Below are positions 31,080 through 40,696 of a stretch of 64,000 nt of DNA, piece after piece; the first letter of the stretch is position 1, and the number at the start of each line of letters is the position of its first letter. The translations under genes and the position numbers were made by a program. Source of the stretch: Pandoraea sp. (GTDB lineage: Bacteria > Pseudomonadota > Gammaproteobacteria > Burkholderiales > Burkholderiaceae). The stretch covers positions 22,103 through 86,102 of the forward strand of contig JARLJF010000020.1 of assembly GCA_031291335.1 (NCBI GenBank), written 5' to 3'. Under the pieces are notes generated by a model. It was not told where the DNA came from, did no database searches, and saw only the letters and a program-made list of their open reading frames with translations.

Positions 31080-33416
31080 ATGAGAATGTTCTCCGCACTG
31101 GCGCTCGCGGCCAGCCTTGTAGTGGCGCCGGCCTTTGCCGACGCGCCTGCCGGCCTCGGCAACGATGCCCAAGGCAAGACGCCGGTTGCCATGCCGTCCC
31201 CCTCTGCCAAACAGGCGTTCATCGACGATCTCATCGCGCGCATGACGCTCGACGAGAAAATCGGGCAGTTGCGTTTGATCAGCATCGGGTCGGACATGCC
31301 GCAACCCAAGCTCATCAAGGAGATTGCCGCCGGTCGCGTCGGTGGCACGTTCAATTCGGTCACGCGCGAGGACAACCGTCCGTTGCAGGACGCGGCCGTC
31401 AAGCAAAGCCGTCTGAAGATTCCCATCTTCTTCGCGTACGACATCGTGCACGGGCATCGTACCGTGTTCCCGATCAGCCTCGGGCTCGCATCGAGTTGGG
31501 ACATGTCGGTCGTGAAGCAAGCCGCGCGCGTGGCGGCCATTGAAGCGAGCGCCGACGGGCTGGACGCGACCTTCGCCCCAATGGTCGACATCTCGCGCGA
31601 TCCGCGCTGGGGACGCACGTCGGAAGGCTTCGGCGAAGACCCCTATCTGGTCTCGCAGAGCGCGAGGGCCAGCGTACAGGGGTTTCAGGGCACGTCGCCC
31701 GCGAACCCCGATAGTCTGATGGCGTTCGTGAAGCACTTCGCGTTGTATGGCGCGGTCGAGGGCGGGCGTGATTACAACGTCGTCGATATGAGTCCGATGC
31801 GCATGTATCAGGACTATCTGCCGCCCTATCGCGCCGGCATCGACGCCGGGGCCGGTGGCGTGATGATCGCGCTGAACTCCATCAACGGCACGCCGGCTAC
31901 GTCGAACAAGTGGCTGCTGCGCGATCTGCTGCGTGACGATTGGGGCTTCAAGGGCGTGACCGTGAGCGATCACGGGGCCATTGAAGAATTGATGCGTCAT
32001 GGCGTGGCGAAAGACGGCCGAGAGGCGGCGAAGCTGGCCATCGAGGCGGGCGTCGACATGAGCATGGCCGACGTGCAGTACCTCAAGCAGTTGCCCGATC
32101 TTGTGAAGTCCGGCGACGTGCCGATGCGCGACATCGACAGCGCGGTGCGTGAGGTGCTTGGTGCGAAATACGACATGGGCCTGTTTGCCGACCCGTATCG
32201 TCGCATCGGCAGCGCTGCGCAGGACCCGAAAGACGTGAATGCCGAAAGCCGTCTGCATCGTGACGCCGCTCGCGACGCCGCCCGCAAGTCCCTTGTTCTG
32301 CTGGAGAACCAGCACGACACGCTGCCGCTGCGTAAGGCGGGCAAGGTCGCCGTGATCGGGCCGCTCGCCGACGCAAATATCGACGTCATGGGCAGCTGGT
32401 CGGCGGCGGGCAAGGCGACGCAAGCCGTCACGCTGCTGCAAGGCGTGCGCGATGCGCTCGGCACGCAAGGACAGGTGAGTTATGCGCGTGGGGCGAACAT
32501 TACCGACGACCCGCGCGTAGTCGAGTATCTCAACTTCCTCGATTGGGACAATCCGGAAGTCGTGCAGGACAAGCGCACGCCGCAGCAGATGATCGACGAA
32601 GCCGTGCAAGTCGCGCGCGGCGCCGACACCCTGATCGTGGCGGTGGGTGAATCGCGCGGCATGTCGCACGAGGCGTCGAGCCGCACGAGCCTGTCGCTGC
32701 CGGGCAGCCAACTGGCGCTGTTGCAGGCACTCAAGGCAACGGGCAAGCCGCTGGTCGTGGTGCTGATGAATGGCCGTCCGCTCGATCTGAACTGGCCGAA
32801 GGCCAACGCCGACGCCATGCTCGAGACGTGGTACGCGGGCACTGAAGGAGGGCACGCGATTGCAGATGTGCTGTTCGGCGATTACAACCCGTCGGGCAAG
32901 CTGCCGATCTCGTTCCCGCGCTCGATCGGCCAGATTCCGACCTACTACAACCAGTTGCGCATCGGTCGCCCCTTCACGCCGGGCAAGCCTGCCAACTACA
33001 CATCGCAGTATTTCGAAGAGGACTCCGGCCCGTTGTATGCCTTCGGTTACGGCCTGAGCTACACGTCGTTCGAGGTGTCGAAGGTGAAGCTCTCGGACAA
33101 GACGCTGGCGCGCGGCGGCAAGCTCGATGCGAGCGTGACGGTGCGCAACACCGGCAAGCGCGAAGGCGAGACGGTAGTGCAGCTTTATTTGCAGGATGTC
33201 TCGGCGTCGATCGTACGTCCTGTCAAGGAACTGAAGGGCTTCGAGAAGGTGAATCTCAAGCCGGGCGAATCGCGCACCGTGCACTTCGCCATCGATGAAA
33301 GCTTGCTGAAGTTCTACAACGCAAAGCTGCAATACGTGGCGGAATCGGGCGACTTCAACGTGCAGATCGGACTCGATTCGCAGCACGTCGAACAGGCGTC
33401 GTTCACGCTGCAATAA
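31080..33416 (+). CDS. bglX: Periplasmic beta-glucosidase (GH3)
   Basis: MTLDEKIGQLRLISIG; DDWGFKGVTVSDHGAIEELMRHG nucleophile region; C-terminal Fn3-like domain; signal peptide. Confidence 0.93.
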   Translation: MRMFSALALAASLVVAPAFADAPAGLGNDAQGKTPVAMPSPSAKQAFIDDLIARMTLDEKIGQLRLISIGSDMPQPKLIKEIAAGRVGGTFNSVTREDNRPLQDAAVKQSRLKIPIFFAYDIVHGHRTVFPISLGLASSWDMSVVKQAARVAAIEASADGLDATFAPMVDISRDPRWGRTSEGFGEDPYLVSQSARASVQGFQGTSPANPDSLMAFVKHFALYGAVEGGRDYNVVDMSPMRMYQDYLPPYRAGIDAGAGGVMIALNSINGTPATSNKWLLRDLLRDDWGFKGVTVSDHGAIEELMRHGVAKDGREAAKLAIEAGVDMSMADVQYLKQLPDLVKSGDVPMRDIDSAVREVLGAKYDMGLFADPYRRIGSAAQDPKDVNAESRLHRDAARDAARKSLVLLENQHDTLPLRKAGKVAVIGPLADANIDVMGSWSAAGKATQAVTLLQGVRDALGTQGQVSYARGANITDDPRVVEYLNFLDWDNPEVVQDKRTPQQMIDEAVQVARGADTLIVAVGESRGMSHEASSRTSLSLPGSQLALLQALKATGKPLVVVLMNGRPLDLNWPKANADAMLETWYAGTEGGHAIADVLFGDYNPSGKLPISFPRSIGQIPTYYNQLRIGRPFTPGKPANYTSQYFEEDSGPLYAFGYGLSYTSFEVSKVKLSDKTLARGGKLDASVTVRNTGKREGETVVQLYLQDVSASIVRPVKELKGFEKVNLKPGESRTVHFAIDESLLKFYNAKLQYVAESGDFNVQIGLDSQHVEQASFTLQ

Positions 33417-33430
33417 CGCTTCACTTGGCA

Positions 33431-34342
33431 CTACGCCTGCGTCTGGAACTCACCCGCGAGGAATTCCACGCAGGCGCGCACCTTGGCTGACGACGCCACG
33501 CGAGACGGATACACCGCCCAGACATTGGCCGGTTGCGTGACGTCGGGCAGCACCTGTACCAGATCCCCTTGCGCGATGAGCGCACCGACATCCCACATCG
33601 AGCGCAGCACGATGCCCTGTCCGTCGAGCGCCCATTGCACGGCCACTTCGCCGTGATTCGTGGACAGCGGCCCCGTCACCTTGAGCGAGACCGCCTCGCC
33701 GCGCTGTTGCAGCCGCCACATGCCGAACGGGTGATCGCGTTCCTTGATGACGATGCACGCATGCCCGGCCAGATCGCTCAACTGACGCGGTGTGCCGTGC
33801 GTTTCGAGGTAGGCACTCGACGCGCACAACACACGATGATTGTCGGCGAGCTTGCGCGCGATCAGATGCGGGGCGATGTCGTCGCCGATGCGCACATCGA
33901 GGTCATAACCCTCGGCAGCCACGTCGACGATCCGGTCGAACAGGTCCAGTCGCACATTGAGTTGCGGATGCAGCGCGCGTAGCCGCGACATGGCGGGTGC
34001 TACGACATGCCGTCCGAAACCGAAGCTGCTCGAGACCCGCAAGGTGCCGCGCGGCACCTGCCGCGTGCTCGAAACGTCCTCCATCAGATGATTGACGTCG
34101 TCGAGAATCTTCTCCGCCCAGGCGTAGACTCGCTCACCGGCGTCCGTAATCGCTACGCGCCGCGTGGAGCGGTGCAGCAAACGAGTGCCAAGGTCGGCTT
34201 CGAGCATGCCGACGCGTTTGCTCACATACGCGGGGGAGACCCCCAGCGCTTCGGCCGCCGCCGAGAAGCTGGCGCGGCGGGCGACCTGGCAGAACACGCG
34301 CAGATCGTCGAGATTCGGATTGACGGGCAGAGGTTTATTCAC
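33431..34342 (-). CDS. LysR-family regulator (DmlR-like)
   Basis: NLDDLRVFCQVARRASFSAAAEALGVSPAYVSKRVGMLEADLGTRLLHRSTRR; GTG start at 34342; divergent to dmlA-like gene. Confidence 0.87.
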   Translation of the reverse strand: MNKPLPVNPNLDDLRVFCQVARRASFSAAAEALGVSPAYVSKRVGMLEADLGTRLLHRSTRRVAITDAGERVYAWAEKILDDVNHLMEDVSSTRQVPRGTLRVSSSFGFGRHVVAPAMSRLRALHPQLNVRLDLFDRIVDVAAEGYDLDVRIGDDIAPHLIARKLADNHRVLCASSAYLETHGTPRQLSDLAGHACIVIKERDHPFGMWRLQQRGEAVSLKVTGPLSTNHGEVAVQWALDGQGIVLRSMWDVGALIAQGDLVQVLPDVTQPANVWAVYPSRVASSAKVRACVEFLAGEFQTQA

Positions 34343-34437
34343 GATTCGTGGATAGTGGATTAACCGATTGGGGGATTTTATCCGCGTTGGAATGGAATAA
34401 CCTAACGCCATCGTCCAAACACCAGGAGAGACAGACC

Positions 34438-35547
34438 ATGACCGACACGTCCCAACGCCCCCAGCGTCCGTACAAGATCGCCGTGATTCCGGGTGACGGT
34501 ATCGGCAAGGAAGTGATGCCCGAAGGCTTGCGCGTGCTTGACGCCGCCAGCAAACGCTTTGGCATCGCCGTCGACTACCAGCACATCGAATGGGCAAGCT
34601 GCGACTACTACGCCAAGCACGGTCAGATGATGCCGGACGACTGGAAGCAGCAGCTCGATGGTGTCGACGCCATTCTGTTCGGCGCCGTGGGCTGGCCCGA
34701 GACGGTGCCCGATCACATCTCGCTGTGGGGCTCGCTGCTGAAGTTCCGTCGCGAATTCGATCAGTACATCAACCTTCGTCCGGCGCGCTTGTTCGACGGC
34801 GTGCCCTCACCGCTGGCAGGACGTCAGGCGGGCGATATCGACTTCATGATCGTGCGAGAGAACACCGAAGGCGAGTACTCGTCGGTGGGCGGCGTGATGT
34901 TCGAAGGCACGGAGCGCGAGTTTGTCGTGCAGGAGTCGGTCTTCACGCGTCACGGTACGGAGCGCGTGCTGAAGTTCGCGTTCGATCTCGCACAGCAGCG
35001 CCAGCGCAAGCACGTGACGGTGGCGACGAAGAGCAACGGTATTTCGATCTCGATGCCATGGTGGGACAAGCGTGCCGCCGAGACGGCAGCGAAGTATCCG
35101 GACATTACGTGGGACAAGCAGCACATCGACATTCTGTGCGCGCGCTTCGTGCTGAATCCGGATCGTTTCGACGTGGTGGTCGCATCGAATCTGTTCGGCG
35201 ACATTCTGTCGGATCTCGGCCCGGCCTGTACTGGCACGATCGGCATTGCGCCGTCGGGCAACCTGAATCCGGAGGGCAAGTTCCCGTCGCTGTTCGAACC
35301 GGTCCACGGCTCGGCGCCGGACATCGCGGGCAAAAACATTGCCAACCCGATCGGCATGATCTGGACGGCGGCAATGATGCTCGATCACCTCGGCGGTGGC
35401 GAAGGCCGCGCGCGCGAAGCGCACGACACGATCCTCGCGGCGATCACGCAGGTCATCAAGAGCGGTCCGCGCACCGGCGACATGGGTGGGCGCGCGAACA
35501 CGACCGAAGTGGGTCAGGCGATTGCCGCTGTCGTCTCTGCCGGTTGA
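34438..35547 (+). CDS. dmlA: Tartrate/D-malate dehydrogenase (beta-decarboxylating)
   Basis: YKIAVIPGDGIGKEVMPEGLRVLDAA; NLFGDILSDLGPACTGTIGIAPSGN. Confidence 0.9.
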   Translation: MTDTSQRPQRPYKIAVIPGDGIGKEVMPEGLRVLDAASKRFGIAVDYQHIEWASCDYYAKHGQMMPDDWKQQLDGVDAILFGAVGWPETVPDHISLWGSLLKFRREFDQYINLRPARLFDGVPSPLAGRQAGDIDFMIVRENTEGEYSSVGGVMFEGTEREFVVQESVFTRHGTERVLKFAFDLAQQRQRKHVTVATKSNGISISMPWWDKRAAETAAKYPDITWDKQHIDILCARFVLNPDRFDVVVASNLFGDILSDLGPACTGTIGIAPSGNLNPEGKFPSLFEPVHGSAPDIAGKNIANPIGMIWTAAMMLDHLGGGEGRAREAHDTILAAITQVIKSGPRTGDMGGRANTTEVGQAIAAVVSAG

Positions 35548-36944
35548 GTCGTTGCGGGAACCCTTGCCGCGTGAGTGTCTGATGCAGACGAAGCCAACGA
35601 GGCATCACGCGGTGGGAAATACCGGTTGGGAATCGCCGGCACGCCGAGATTCTCGCGGAAGGTGCGGCCTTCGTAGCGGGTGCGGAACAGACCGCGCCGC
35701 TGCAATTCCGGCACGACCAGATCCACGAAAGACGTAATCCCTGCGGGCGCGCTCGGGAACATGATGTTGAAGCCGTCGGCCGCGCCCGTCTCGAACCAGT
35801 GCTGGAAGTCGTCGGCGATCGATGCGGGCGTGCCGACCAGCACCCGATGACCGCCCCCGGTGAAGCGCGTATAGAGCTGACGCACGGTCGGCTGCTCGCG
35901 CCGGATCCAGTCCACCAGCAGCTTCTGACGGCTCTTGTGCGAGTTCGTCTCCGGCACATGCTCGGGCAACGGCACCTTCGCGTCGAACGGCAGACTGCCG
36001 AGATCGACGTCCAGACTCGCGTAGTTCGTTAGTGAATGCAGCACGACGGCGGGATCACGATGCGCGAGCAACGCGTCGTAAATGTCCTCCGCCTCGGCTT
36101 GCGTGCGACCTACGATAGGCGACACGCCGGGCAGAATGAAGATGTGCTCGGCACGACGGCCATACTTCAGCGCCCGGGTTTTCACATCGGTGTAGAAGGC
36201 GCGGGCCTCTTCAATGTCTTGTGCCGCGGTGTAGAGCAATTCGCCCGCACGCGCGGCCAGTTCTCGGCCGGCTTCGCTCGAACCTGCCTGCGCGATCACC
36301 GGCCATCCCTGCACGGGACGCGGCGCACTGAGCGGCCCCTTGACGCGGAAGTGCTTGCCGCGATGATCCAGTTTGCGGATTCGCGTCGGATCAGCCCATT
36401 GGCCCGTGGCTTTGTTGCGCGGGAAGGCGTCGTCCGCGTGGCTATCCCAGAGGCCGGTTACGACATCGTAAAACTCGTTGGCGCGCTCGTAGCGCACCGC
36501 ATGGTCGACATGATCGTCGCGGTTGAAATTCTCACCGCCGCCCGTCGACGTCACCAGATTCCAGCCGGCGCGTCCGCCCGAGAGATGGTCGAGCGAGGCG
36601 AACGCGCGCGCTACGTTGTACGGCTCGCTGTATGTCGTGCTCACCGACGCCACCAGACCGATATGCTGCGTCGCCCCGGCCAGACCGGCGAGCAACACGA
36701 CCGGGTCCCAGCGCGGTGCGCCGGGACTATGGGCGAGCGAAATCGGGTCGGTCGACATGAAGAGGTTGTCGAAGAAGAACAGCGCGTCGAAGTAGCCGCG
36801 CTCGAGTTCCTGCGCGTAGTGCCGATAGCGCGCGAATTGCGAGTAGGCGTCGGTGTCTGTGTCGGGATGGCGCCAGCTATCGCCTTGCACGCCGGACCCC
36901 GACATGTAGGCGCCCAGCCGGAGCTTGCGGGCAGGTTGGCTCAT
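35514..36944 (-). CDS. NtaA/SnaA/DszA-family FMN-dependent LLM monooxygenase
   Basis: LRLGAYMSGSGVQGDSWRHPDTDTDAYSQFARYRHYAQELERGYFDALFFFDNLFMS; GRAGWNLVTSTGGGENFNRD. Confidence 0.9.
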   Translation of the reverse strand: MSQPARKLRLGAYMSGSGVQGDSWRHPDTDTDAYSQFARYRHYAQELERGYFDALFFFDNLFMSTDPISLAHSPGAPRWDPVVLLAGLAGATQHIGLVASVSTTYSEPYNVARAFASLDHLSGGRAGWNLVTSTGGGENFNRDDHVDHAVRYERANEFYDVVTGLWDSHADDAFPRNKATGQWADPTRIRKLDHRGKHFRVKGPLSAPRPVQGWPVIAQAGSSEAGRELAARAGELLYTAAQDIEEARAFYTDVKTRALKYGRRAEHIFILPGVSPIVGRTQAEAEDIYDALLAHRDPAVVLHSLTNYASLDVDLGSLPFDAKVPLPEHVPETNSHKSRQKLLVDWIRREQPTVRQLYTRFTGGGHRVLVGTPASIADDFQHWFETGAADGFNIMFPSAPAGITSFVDLVVPELQRRGLFRTRYEGRTFRENLGVPAIPNRYFPPRDASLASSASDTHAARVPATTQPAETTAAIA

Positions 36945-37158
36945 GACGTTGCTCTCGTTCGATGTCGGTAGACGACCACGATAAGGGCGCGCGATATGCC
37001 GGCACAAACAACCAAATCCGATAAGCAAATCCGCATAAGCAAACTGGCGTTGCGCGCGCTATGAAACGCATCAATCGATGGTTGGGAACGCGGCTGAGCT
37101 TGCCTAGACTGGCACGTCCGATCACTTCTGCAGCCGCGCTCCGGTGTGGCGTCACGAC

Positions 37159-38307
37159 ATGAAGAAACCCGCTTCCACTACCGAGCCGGCGGTGAACCCG
37201 GTGATCGATGCCTTCATCGCGGCGTCTGCCATTGCCTTTGGTCTTTACGTGTCGGCGCCGTCGCGTGCCGCGTTGTTGCAGGCCACGCTGACGCGTTCGG
37301 CAAAGCGTGACCTGCGCACGCGTCTGAGAGCGCGTTGGCCGACGTGGCGCACCCGCCTGCGTCGCGGCATTGCCGCTGTGCTGAGCGTCGCCGCGATTCT
37401 CCCGTTCGGGAGCAAAGCGGCCGACAAGCCGGTGCTCGTCGTGGGCGATCAGGCGTACAACGCGCAGAGTCTTTTCGAGGCGTCAGGGGTGTTGCAGGAT
37501 GCGCCTTACACCGTTGCATGGAAGCAGTTTCCGGCGGGCACACCTGTGATCGAAGCGGTCAATGCCGGCGCGCTCGACATCGGCCTGCAAGGCGATGGTC
37601 CTGTGTTGTTCCTCGCGGCGCAGGGCGCTCCCGTCAAGGTCATTGGCATCTATCGCGACAGTCCGGACAGCGTGGTGCTGCTGGCTGGCCCGCACACGCA
37701 AATCAAAACCGTTGACGATCTGAAAGGCAAGACCGTGGCAATCACACGCGGCGGCTGGTCACAGCAACTGGTGCAGGCGGCGCTGACGTCGGCCGGGTTG
37801 CCGCTGGACTCGGTGAAGTATTCATACCTCGCGTCGGTCGATTCGGCGGCAGCGTTGCAGGCCGGCAAGGTCGATGCGACGGCGACCTGGGAGCCGTACG
37901 TTTCGCGCCTGCGTCAGGCGGGCGCCCGTACGGTGGTCACGGCACGCGGCCTGATCGCCGCGCAGAGCTATCTGTCCACGACGCAGAAGGTTATCGACAC
38001 CAAACGCGAATTGCTAGGCGACTTCGTCCAGCGTTATCAGCGTGCGCGCGAATGGTCGCTGGCAGACGCGCGACACATTGAACGGTATGCGGACGTGTGG
38101 GCGGCCAAGTCGCGTGTCGATCCCAAACTGGCACATCAATGGTTCAGCACGTCGCGCATTCGCTATGAGCCGTTGACGGACAGCGCCATCGCGCAAGCGC
38201 AGAAGAGCGTGGACGACTTTGCGAAGACGGGAACGCTGTCCAGGAGCTTCGACGTGCGTGGCCTGTTCGATACCTCGTTCAACAAGTTCACGCAGGCGGC
38301 GCGCTGA
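37159..38307 (+). CDS. ABC transporter substrate-binding protein (aliphatic sulfonate SsuA-like), orphan, with extended N-terminus
   Basis: VNAGALDIGLQGDGPVLFLAAQGAPVKVIGIY; GKTVAITRGGWSQQLVQAAL. Confidence 0.82.
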   Translation: MKKPASTTEPAVNPVIDAFIAASAIAFGLYVSAPSRAALLQATLTRSAKRDLRTRLRARWPTWRTRLRRGIAAVLSVAAILPFGSKAADKPVLVVGDQAYNAQSLFEASGVLQDAPYTVAWKQFPAGTPVIEAVNAGALDIGLQGDGPVLFLAAQGAPVKVIGIYRDSPDSVVLLAGPHTQIKTVDDLKGKTVAITRGGWSQQLVQAALTSAGLPLDSVKYSYLASVDSAAALQAGKVDATATWEPYVSRLRQAGARTVVTARGLIAAQSYLSTTQKVIDTKRELLGDFVQRYQRAREWSLADARHIERYADVWAAKSRVDPKLAHQWFSTSRIRYEPLTDSAIAQAQKSVDDFAKTGTLSRSFDVRGLFDTSFNKFTQAAR

Positions 38308-38459
38308 TCGGGATCGCCGCGATCTCGGCAATCATGGCTCGCGCGGGCGCTTGGCCAACGCGTCGAGACGCGAAAGCGCACAGCGTACCGATGCGAGTCG
38401 AAGGCTCGCAATGTCCGTGATGCGGCAGATTCTGCCCGCGGTGCGCAGCGCCTGGCGGC

Positions 38460-39383
38460 TTATGCTCCTGCGCGCTGTAATACTCGTTCGCCACCAAACG
38501 CATGCGGGCGCGGTGCGTCGACACGCTCGCGCAGCAACGCCACGGCGCGTTGCGCGCGTGCCGAGAGCGGCCATTCGGCGCGATGGATCAACCACAGCGT
38601 GTCGACTACCGGCGGACCGCAGTCCACCACACGAATGGCGTCCTGCGAGGCAAACGCCTGTCGCGCGTACTGCGGAATGATGGTGAAGCCCAGACCGCGC
38701 GCCACGTATTCGAGAATCAGGCTGATCTGGTTTGTGCAGCCCTTGCACGGCAGGCTCTGCACGCCCGGATTGCCCGGGAAGCGGCGGCTGAGCAAGCGCG
38801 TCGACATGGCCTCGCCATCGGGATGATCGATGTACCCGATGCGCTTCAGGTCTTCCCATGTGTGCACGTCTTCCCCGGCGGGGACTACCAGTTCGAGCGG
38901 CTCCTGCGTGAACGGGGTGGCGGCCAGCCGGGGATCGTCAGGGCGTAACGTCACCAGTCCGAGTTCGAAATGGTTCTGCAGCACGCCTTCAAGCACTTCG
39001 CGGTCGGGGGCGAAGCGATGACGGACGGCCATCGCCGGGTTGGCCTTCTGCATGTCGAGCAGGATCGGACACAGGTACAGCCCGATGCTGCCCGGCGTGA
39101 TGAGGGTGATGACGCCGCATTCCTCGTTTGCATCGTCCAGACGCGAGCGCAAATGCCGGGCCGCGCACTCGACTTCCAGACAGTAGGTCAACAGCGCCTG
39201 TCCCGCCGGCGTGAGTTCCACCGCACGGGGGCGCCGCACGAGCAACGGCCCGAACGCTTCCTCGAGATGCTTCACATGCTGGCTGACGGCCGCCTGCGTG
39301 AGACCGAGCCGATCGGCGGTGCGGGTGAAGTTACCCAGCTCCGCGAGCGTAGCGAACGATTTGAGCCACTGGGGATTTACCAT
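38460..39383 (-). CDS. LysR-family regulator
   Basis: MVNPQWLKSFATLAELGNFTRTADRLGLTQAAVSQHVKHLEEAFG. Confidence 0.9.
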   Translation of the reverse strand: MVNPQWLKSFATLAELGNFTRTADRLGLTQAAVSQHVKHLEEAFGPLLVRRPRAVELTPAGQALLTYCLEVECAARHLRSRLDDANEECGVITLITPGSIGLYLCPILLDMQKANPAMAVRHRFAPDREVLEGVLQNHFELGLVTLRPDDPRLAATPFTQEPLELVVPAGEDVHTWEDLKRIGYIDHPDGEAMSTRLLSRRFPGNPGVQSLPCKGCTNQISLILEYVARGLGFTIIPQYARQAFASQDAIRVVDCGPPVVDTLWLIHRAEWPLSARAQRAVALLRERVDAPRPHAFGGERVLQRAGA

Positions 39384-39574
39384 AATGAACTGTTATCGAT
39401 TTGATAATGTGCAGATGGTTTTCATTATAGCGATGTGAGACTAACATTGCTGCTGTCGGCCATTACCGGTCGAGGCGCTGCAAAACGTGGAAACGTCGAA
39501 ACGTTGAAATGCTGCCGCGAGCTACGCGCTCCGCCAGCCGGCGCCGCTTTCCCTGACTCCCTAGAGAACCCCCC

Positions 39575-40684
39575 ATGTCTGCCCTGTTTTCCCCGTTCGA
39601 GCTGAAAAGCGTCAAGCTGCGCAACCGCGTGGCCATTCCGCCAATGTGCCAATACAGCGCCGTCGACGGTGTCACCAACGATTGGCATCTGGCCCATTAC
39701 GCCAGTCTGGCGCGTGGTGGTGCCGGGCTGGTGATCGTCGAAGCGACTGCCGTCTCGCCCGAAGGCCGTATCACGCCCGGATGCACGGGGCTGTGGAACG
39801 ACGAGCAAGCACAAGGCATGGCGCGTATCGCGTCGGCGATCAAGGCGCATGGCGCCGTGCCCGGCATTCAGATCGCCCACGCCGGTCGTAAGGCCAGTGC
39901 CAACCGCCCGTGGGAAGGTGACGACCACATCGGCGAGGACGACCCGCGCGGCTGGTCGACGGTGTCGCCGTCCGCAGTGCCGTTCGGTGGAAATCTCGGT
40001 AAGGTGCCGAAGGCGATGACCTTCGACGATATCGAACGCGTGAAGGCCGACTTCGTGGCGGCAGCACGCCGTGCGTTAGCAGCCGGCTTCGAATGGCTGG
40101 AACTGCACTTTGCCCACGGTTATCTGGCGCAGAGCTTCTTCTCGCTGCACGCGAACCATCGCGACGATGCCTACGGTGGCGATCTCGCCGGCCGCAGCCG
40201 CTTTCTGCTCGAGACGCTCGCCGCAGTGCGTGACGTGTGGCCCGAGCATCTGCCGCTCACGGCGCGTTTCGGTGTGATCGAGTACGACGGTCGCGACGAA
40301 CAGACGCTGGCGGAATCGATCACGCTCACGCGTCAGATGCGTGAAGGCGGTCTCGATCTGCTGAACGTGAGCGTCGGCTTCTCGACGCCTGCCGCGAAGA
40401 TCCCCTGGGGGTCGGCGTTCCTTGCACCGATTGCCGAACGCGTCAAGAACGAAGCCGGCATTGCCGTGGCGTCGTCGTGGGGCATTGACGATCCGCACGC
40501 GGCCAATCGTGTGGTGGCCGATAGCCAGATGGATCTCGTGATGATCGGCCGCGCATTGCTGGCCAACCCGCACTGGCCGTATTACGCGGCGCGCGAACTC
40601 GATGTGGCGCGTCCGTCGTGGGTGCTGCCCGCGCCGTATGCTCACTGGCTCGAACGCTATCAGGTGCAACGCACGGCCAGTTAA
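39575..40684 (+). CDS. NADH:flavin oxidoreductase / old yellow enzyme (YqjM-like)
   Basis: MSALFSPFELKSVKLRNRVAIPPMCQYSAVDGVTNDWHLAHY; HFAHGYLAQSFFSLHANHRDDAYGG. Confidence 0.93.
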   Translation: MSALFSPFELKSVKLRNRVAIPPMCQYSAVDGVTNDWHLAHYASLARGGAGLVIVEATAVSPEGRITPGCTGLWNDEQAQGMARIASAIKAHGAVPGIQIAHAGRKASANRPWEGDDHIGEDDPRGWSTVSPSAVPFGGNLGKVPKAMTFDDIERVKADFVAAARRALAAGFEWLELHFAHGYLAQSFFSLHANHRDDAYGGDLAGRSRFLLETLAAVRDVWPEHLPLTARFGVIEYDGRDEQTLAESITLTRQMREGGLDLLNVSVGFSTPAAKIPWGSAFLAPIAERVKNEAGIAVASSWGIDDPHAANRVVADSQMDLVMIGRALLANPHWPYYAARELDVARPSWVLPAPYAHWLERYQVQRTAS

Positions 40685-40696
40685 GGGGCTATTGCG

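Noticed and set aside
30984-33431. 815-aa ORF antisense to bglX
   Set aside because: Opposite a clear GH3 enzyme; His/Arg-rich low-complexity translation typical of GC-rich antisense shadow ORFs.
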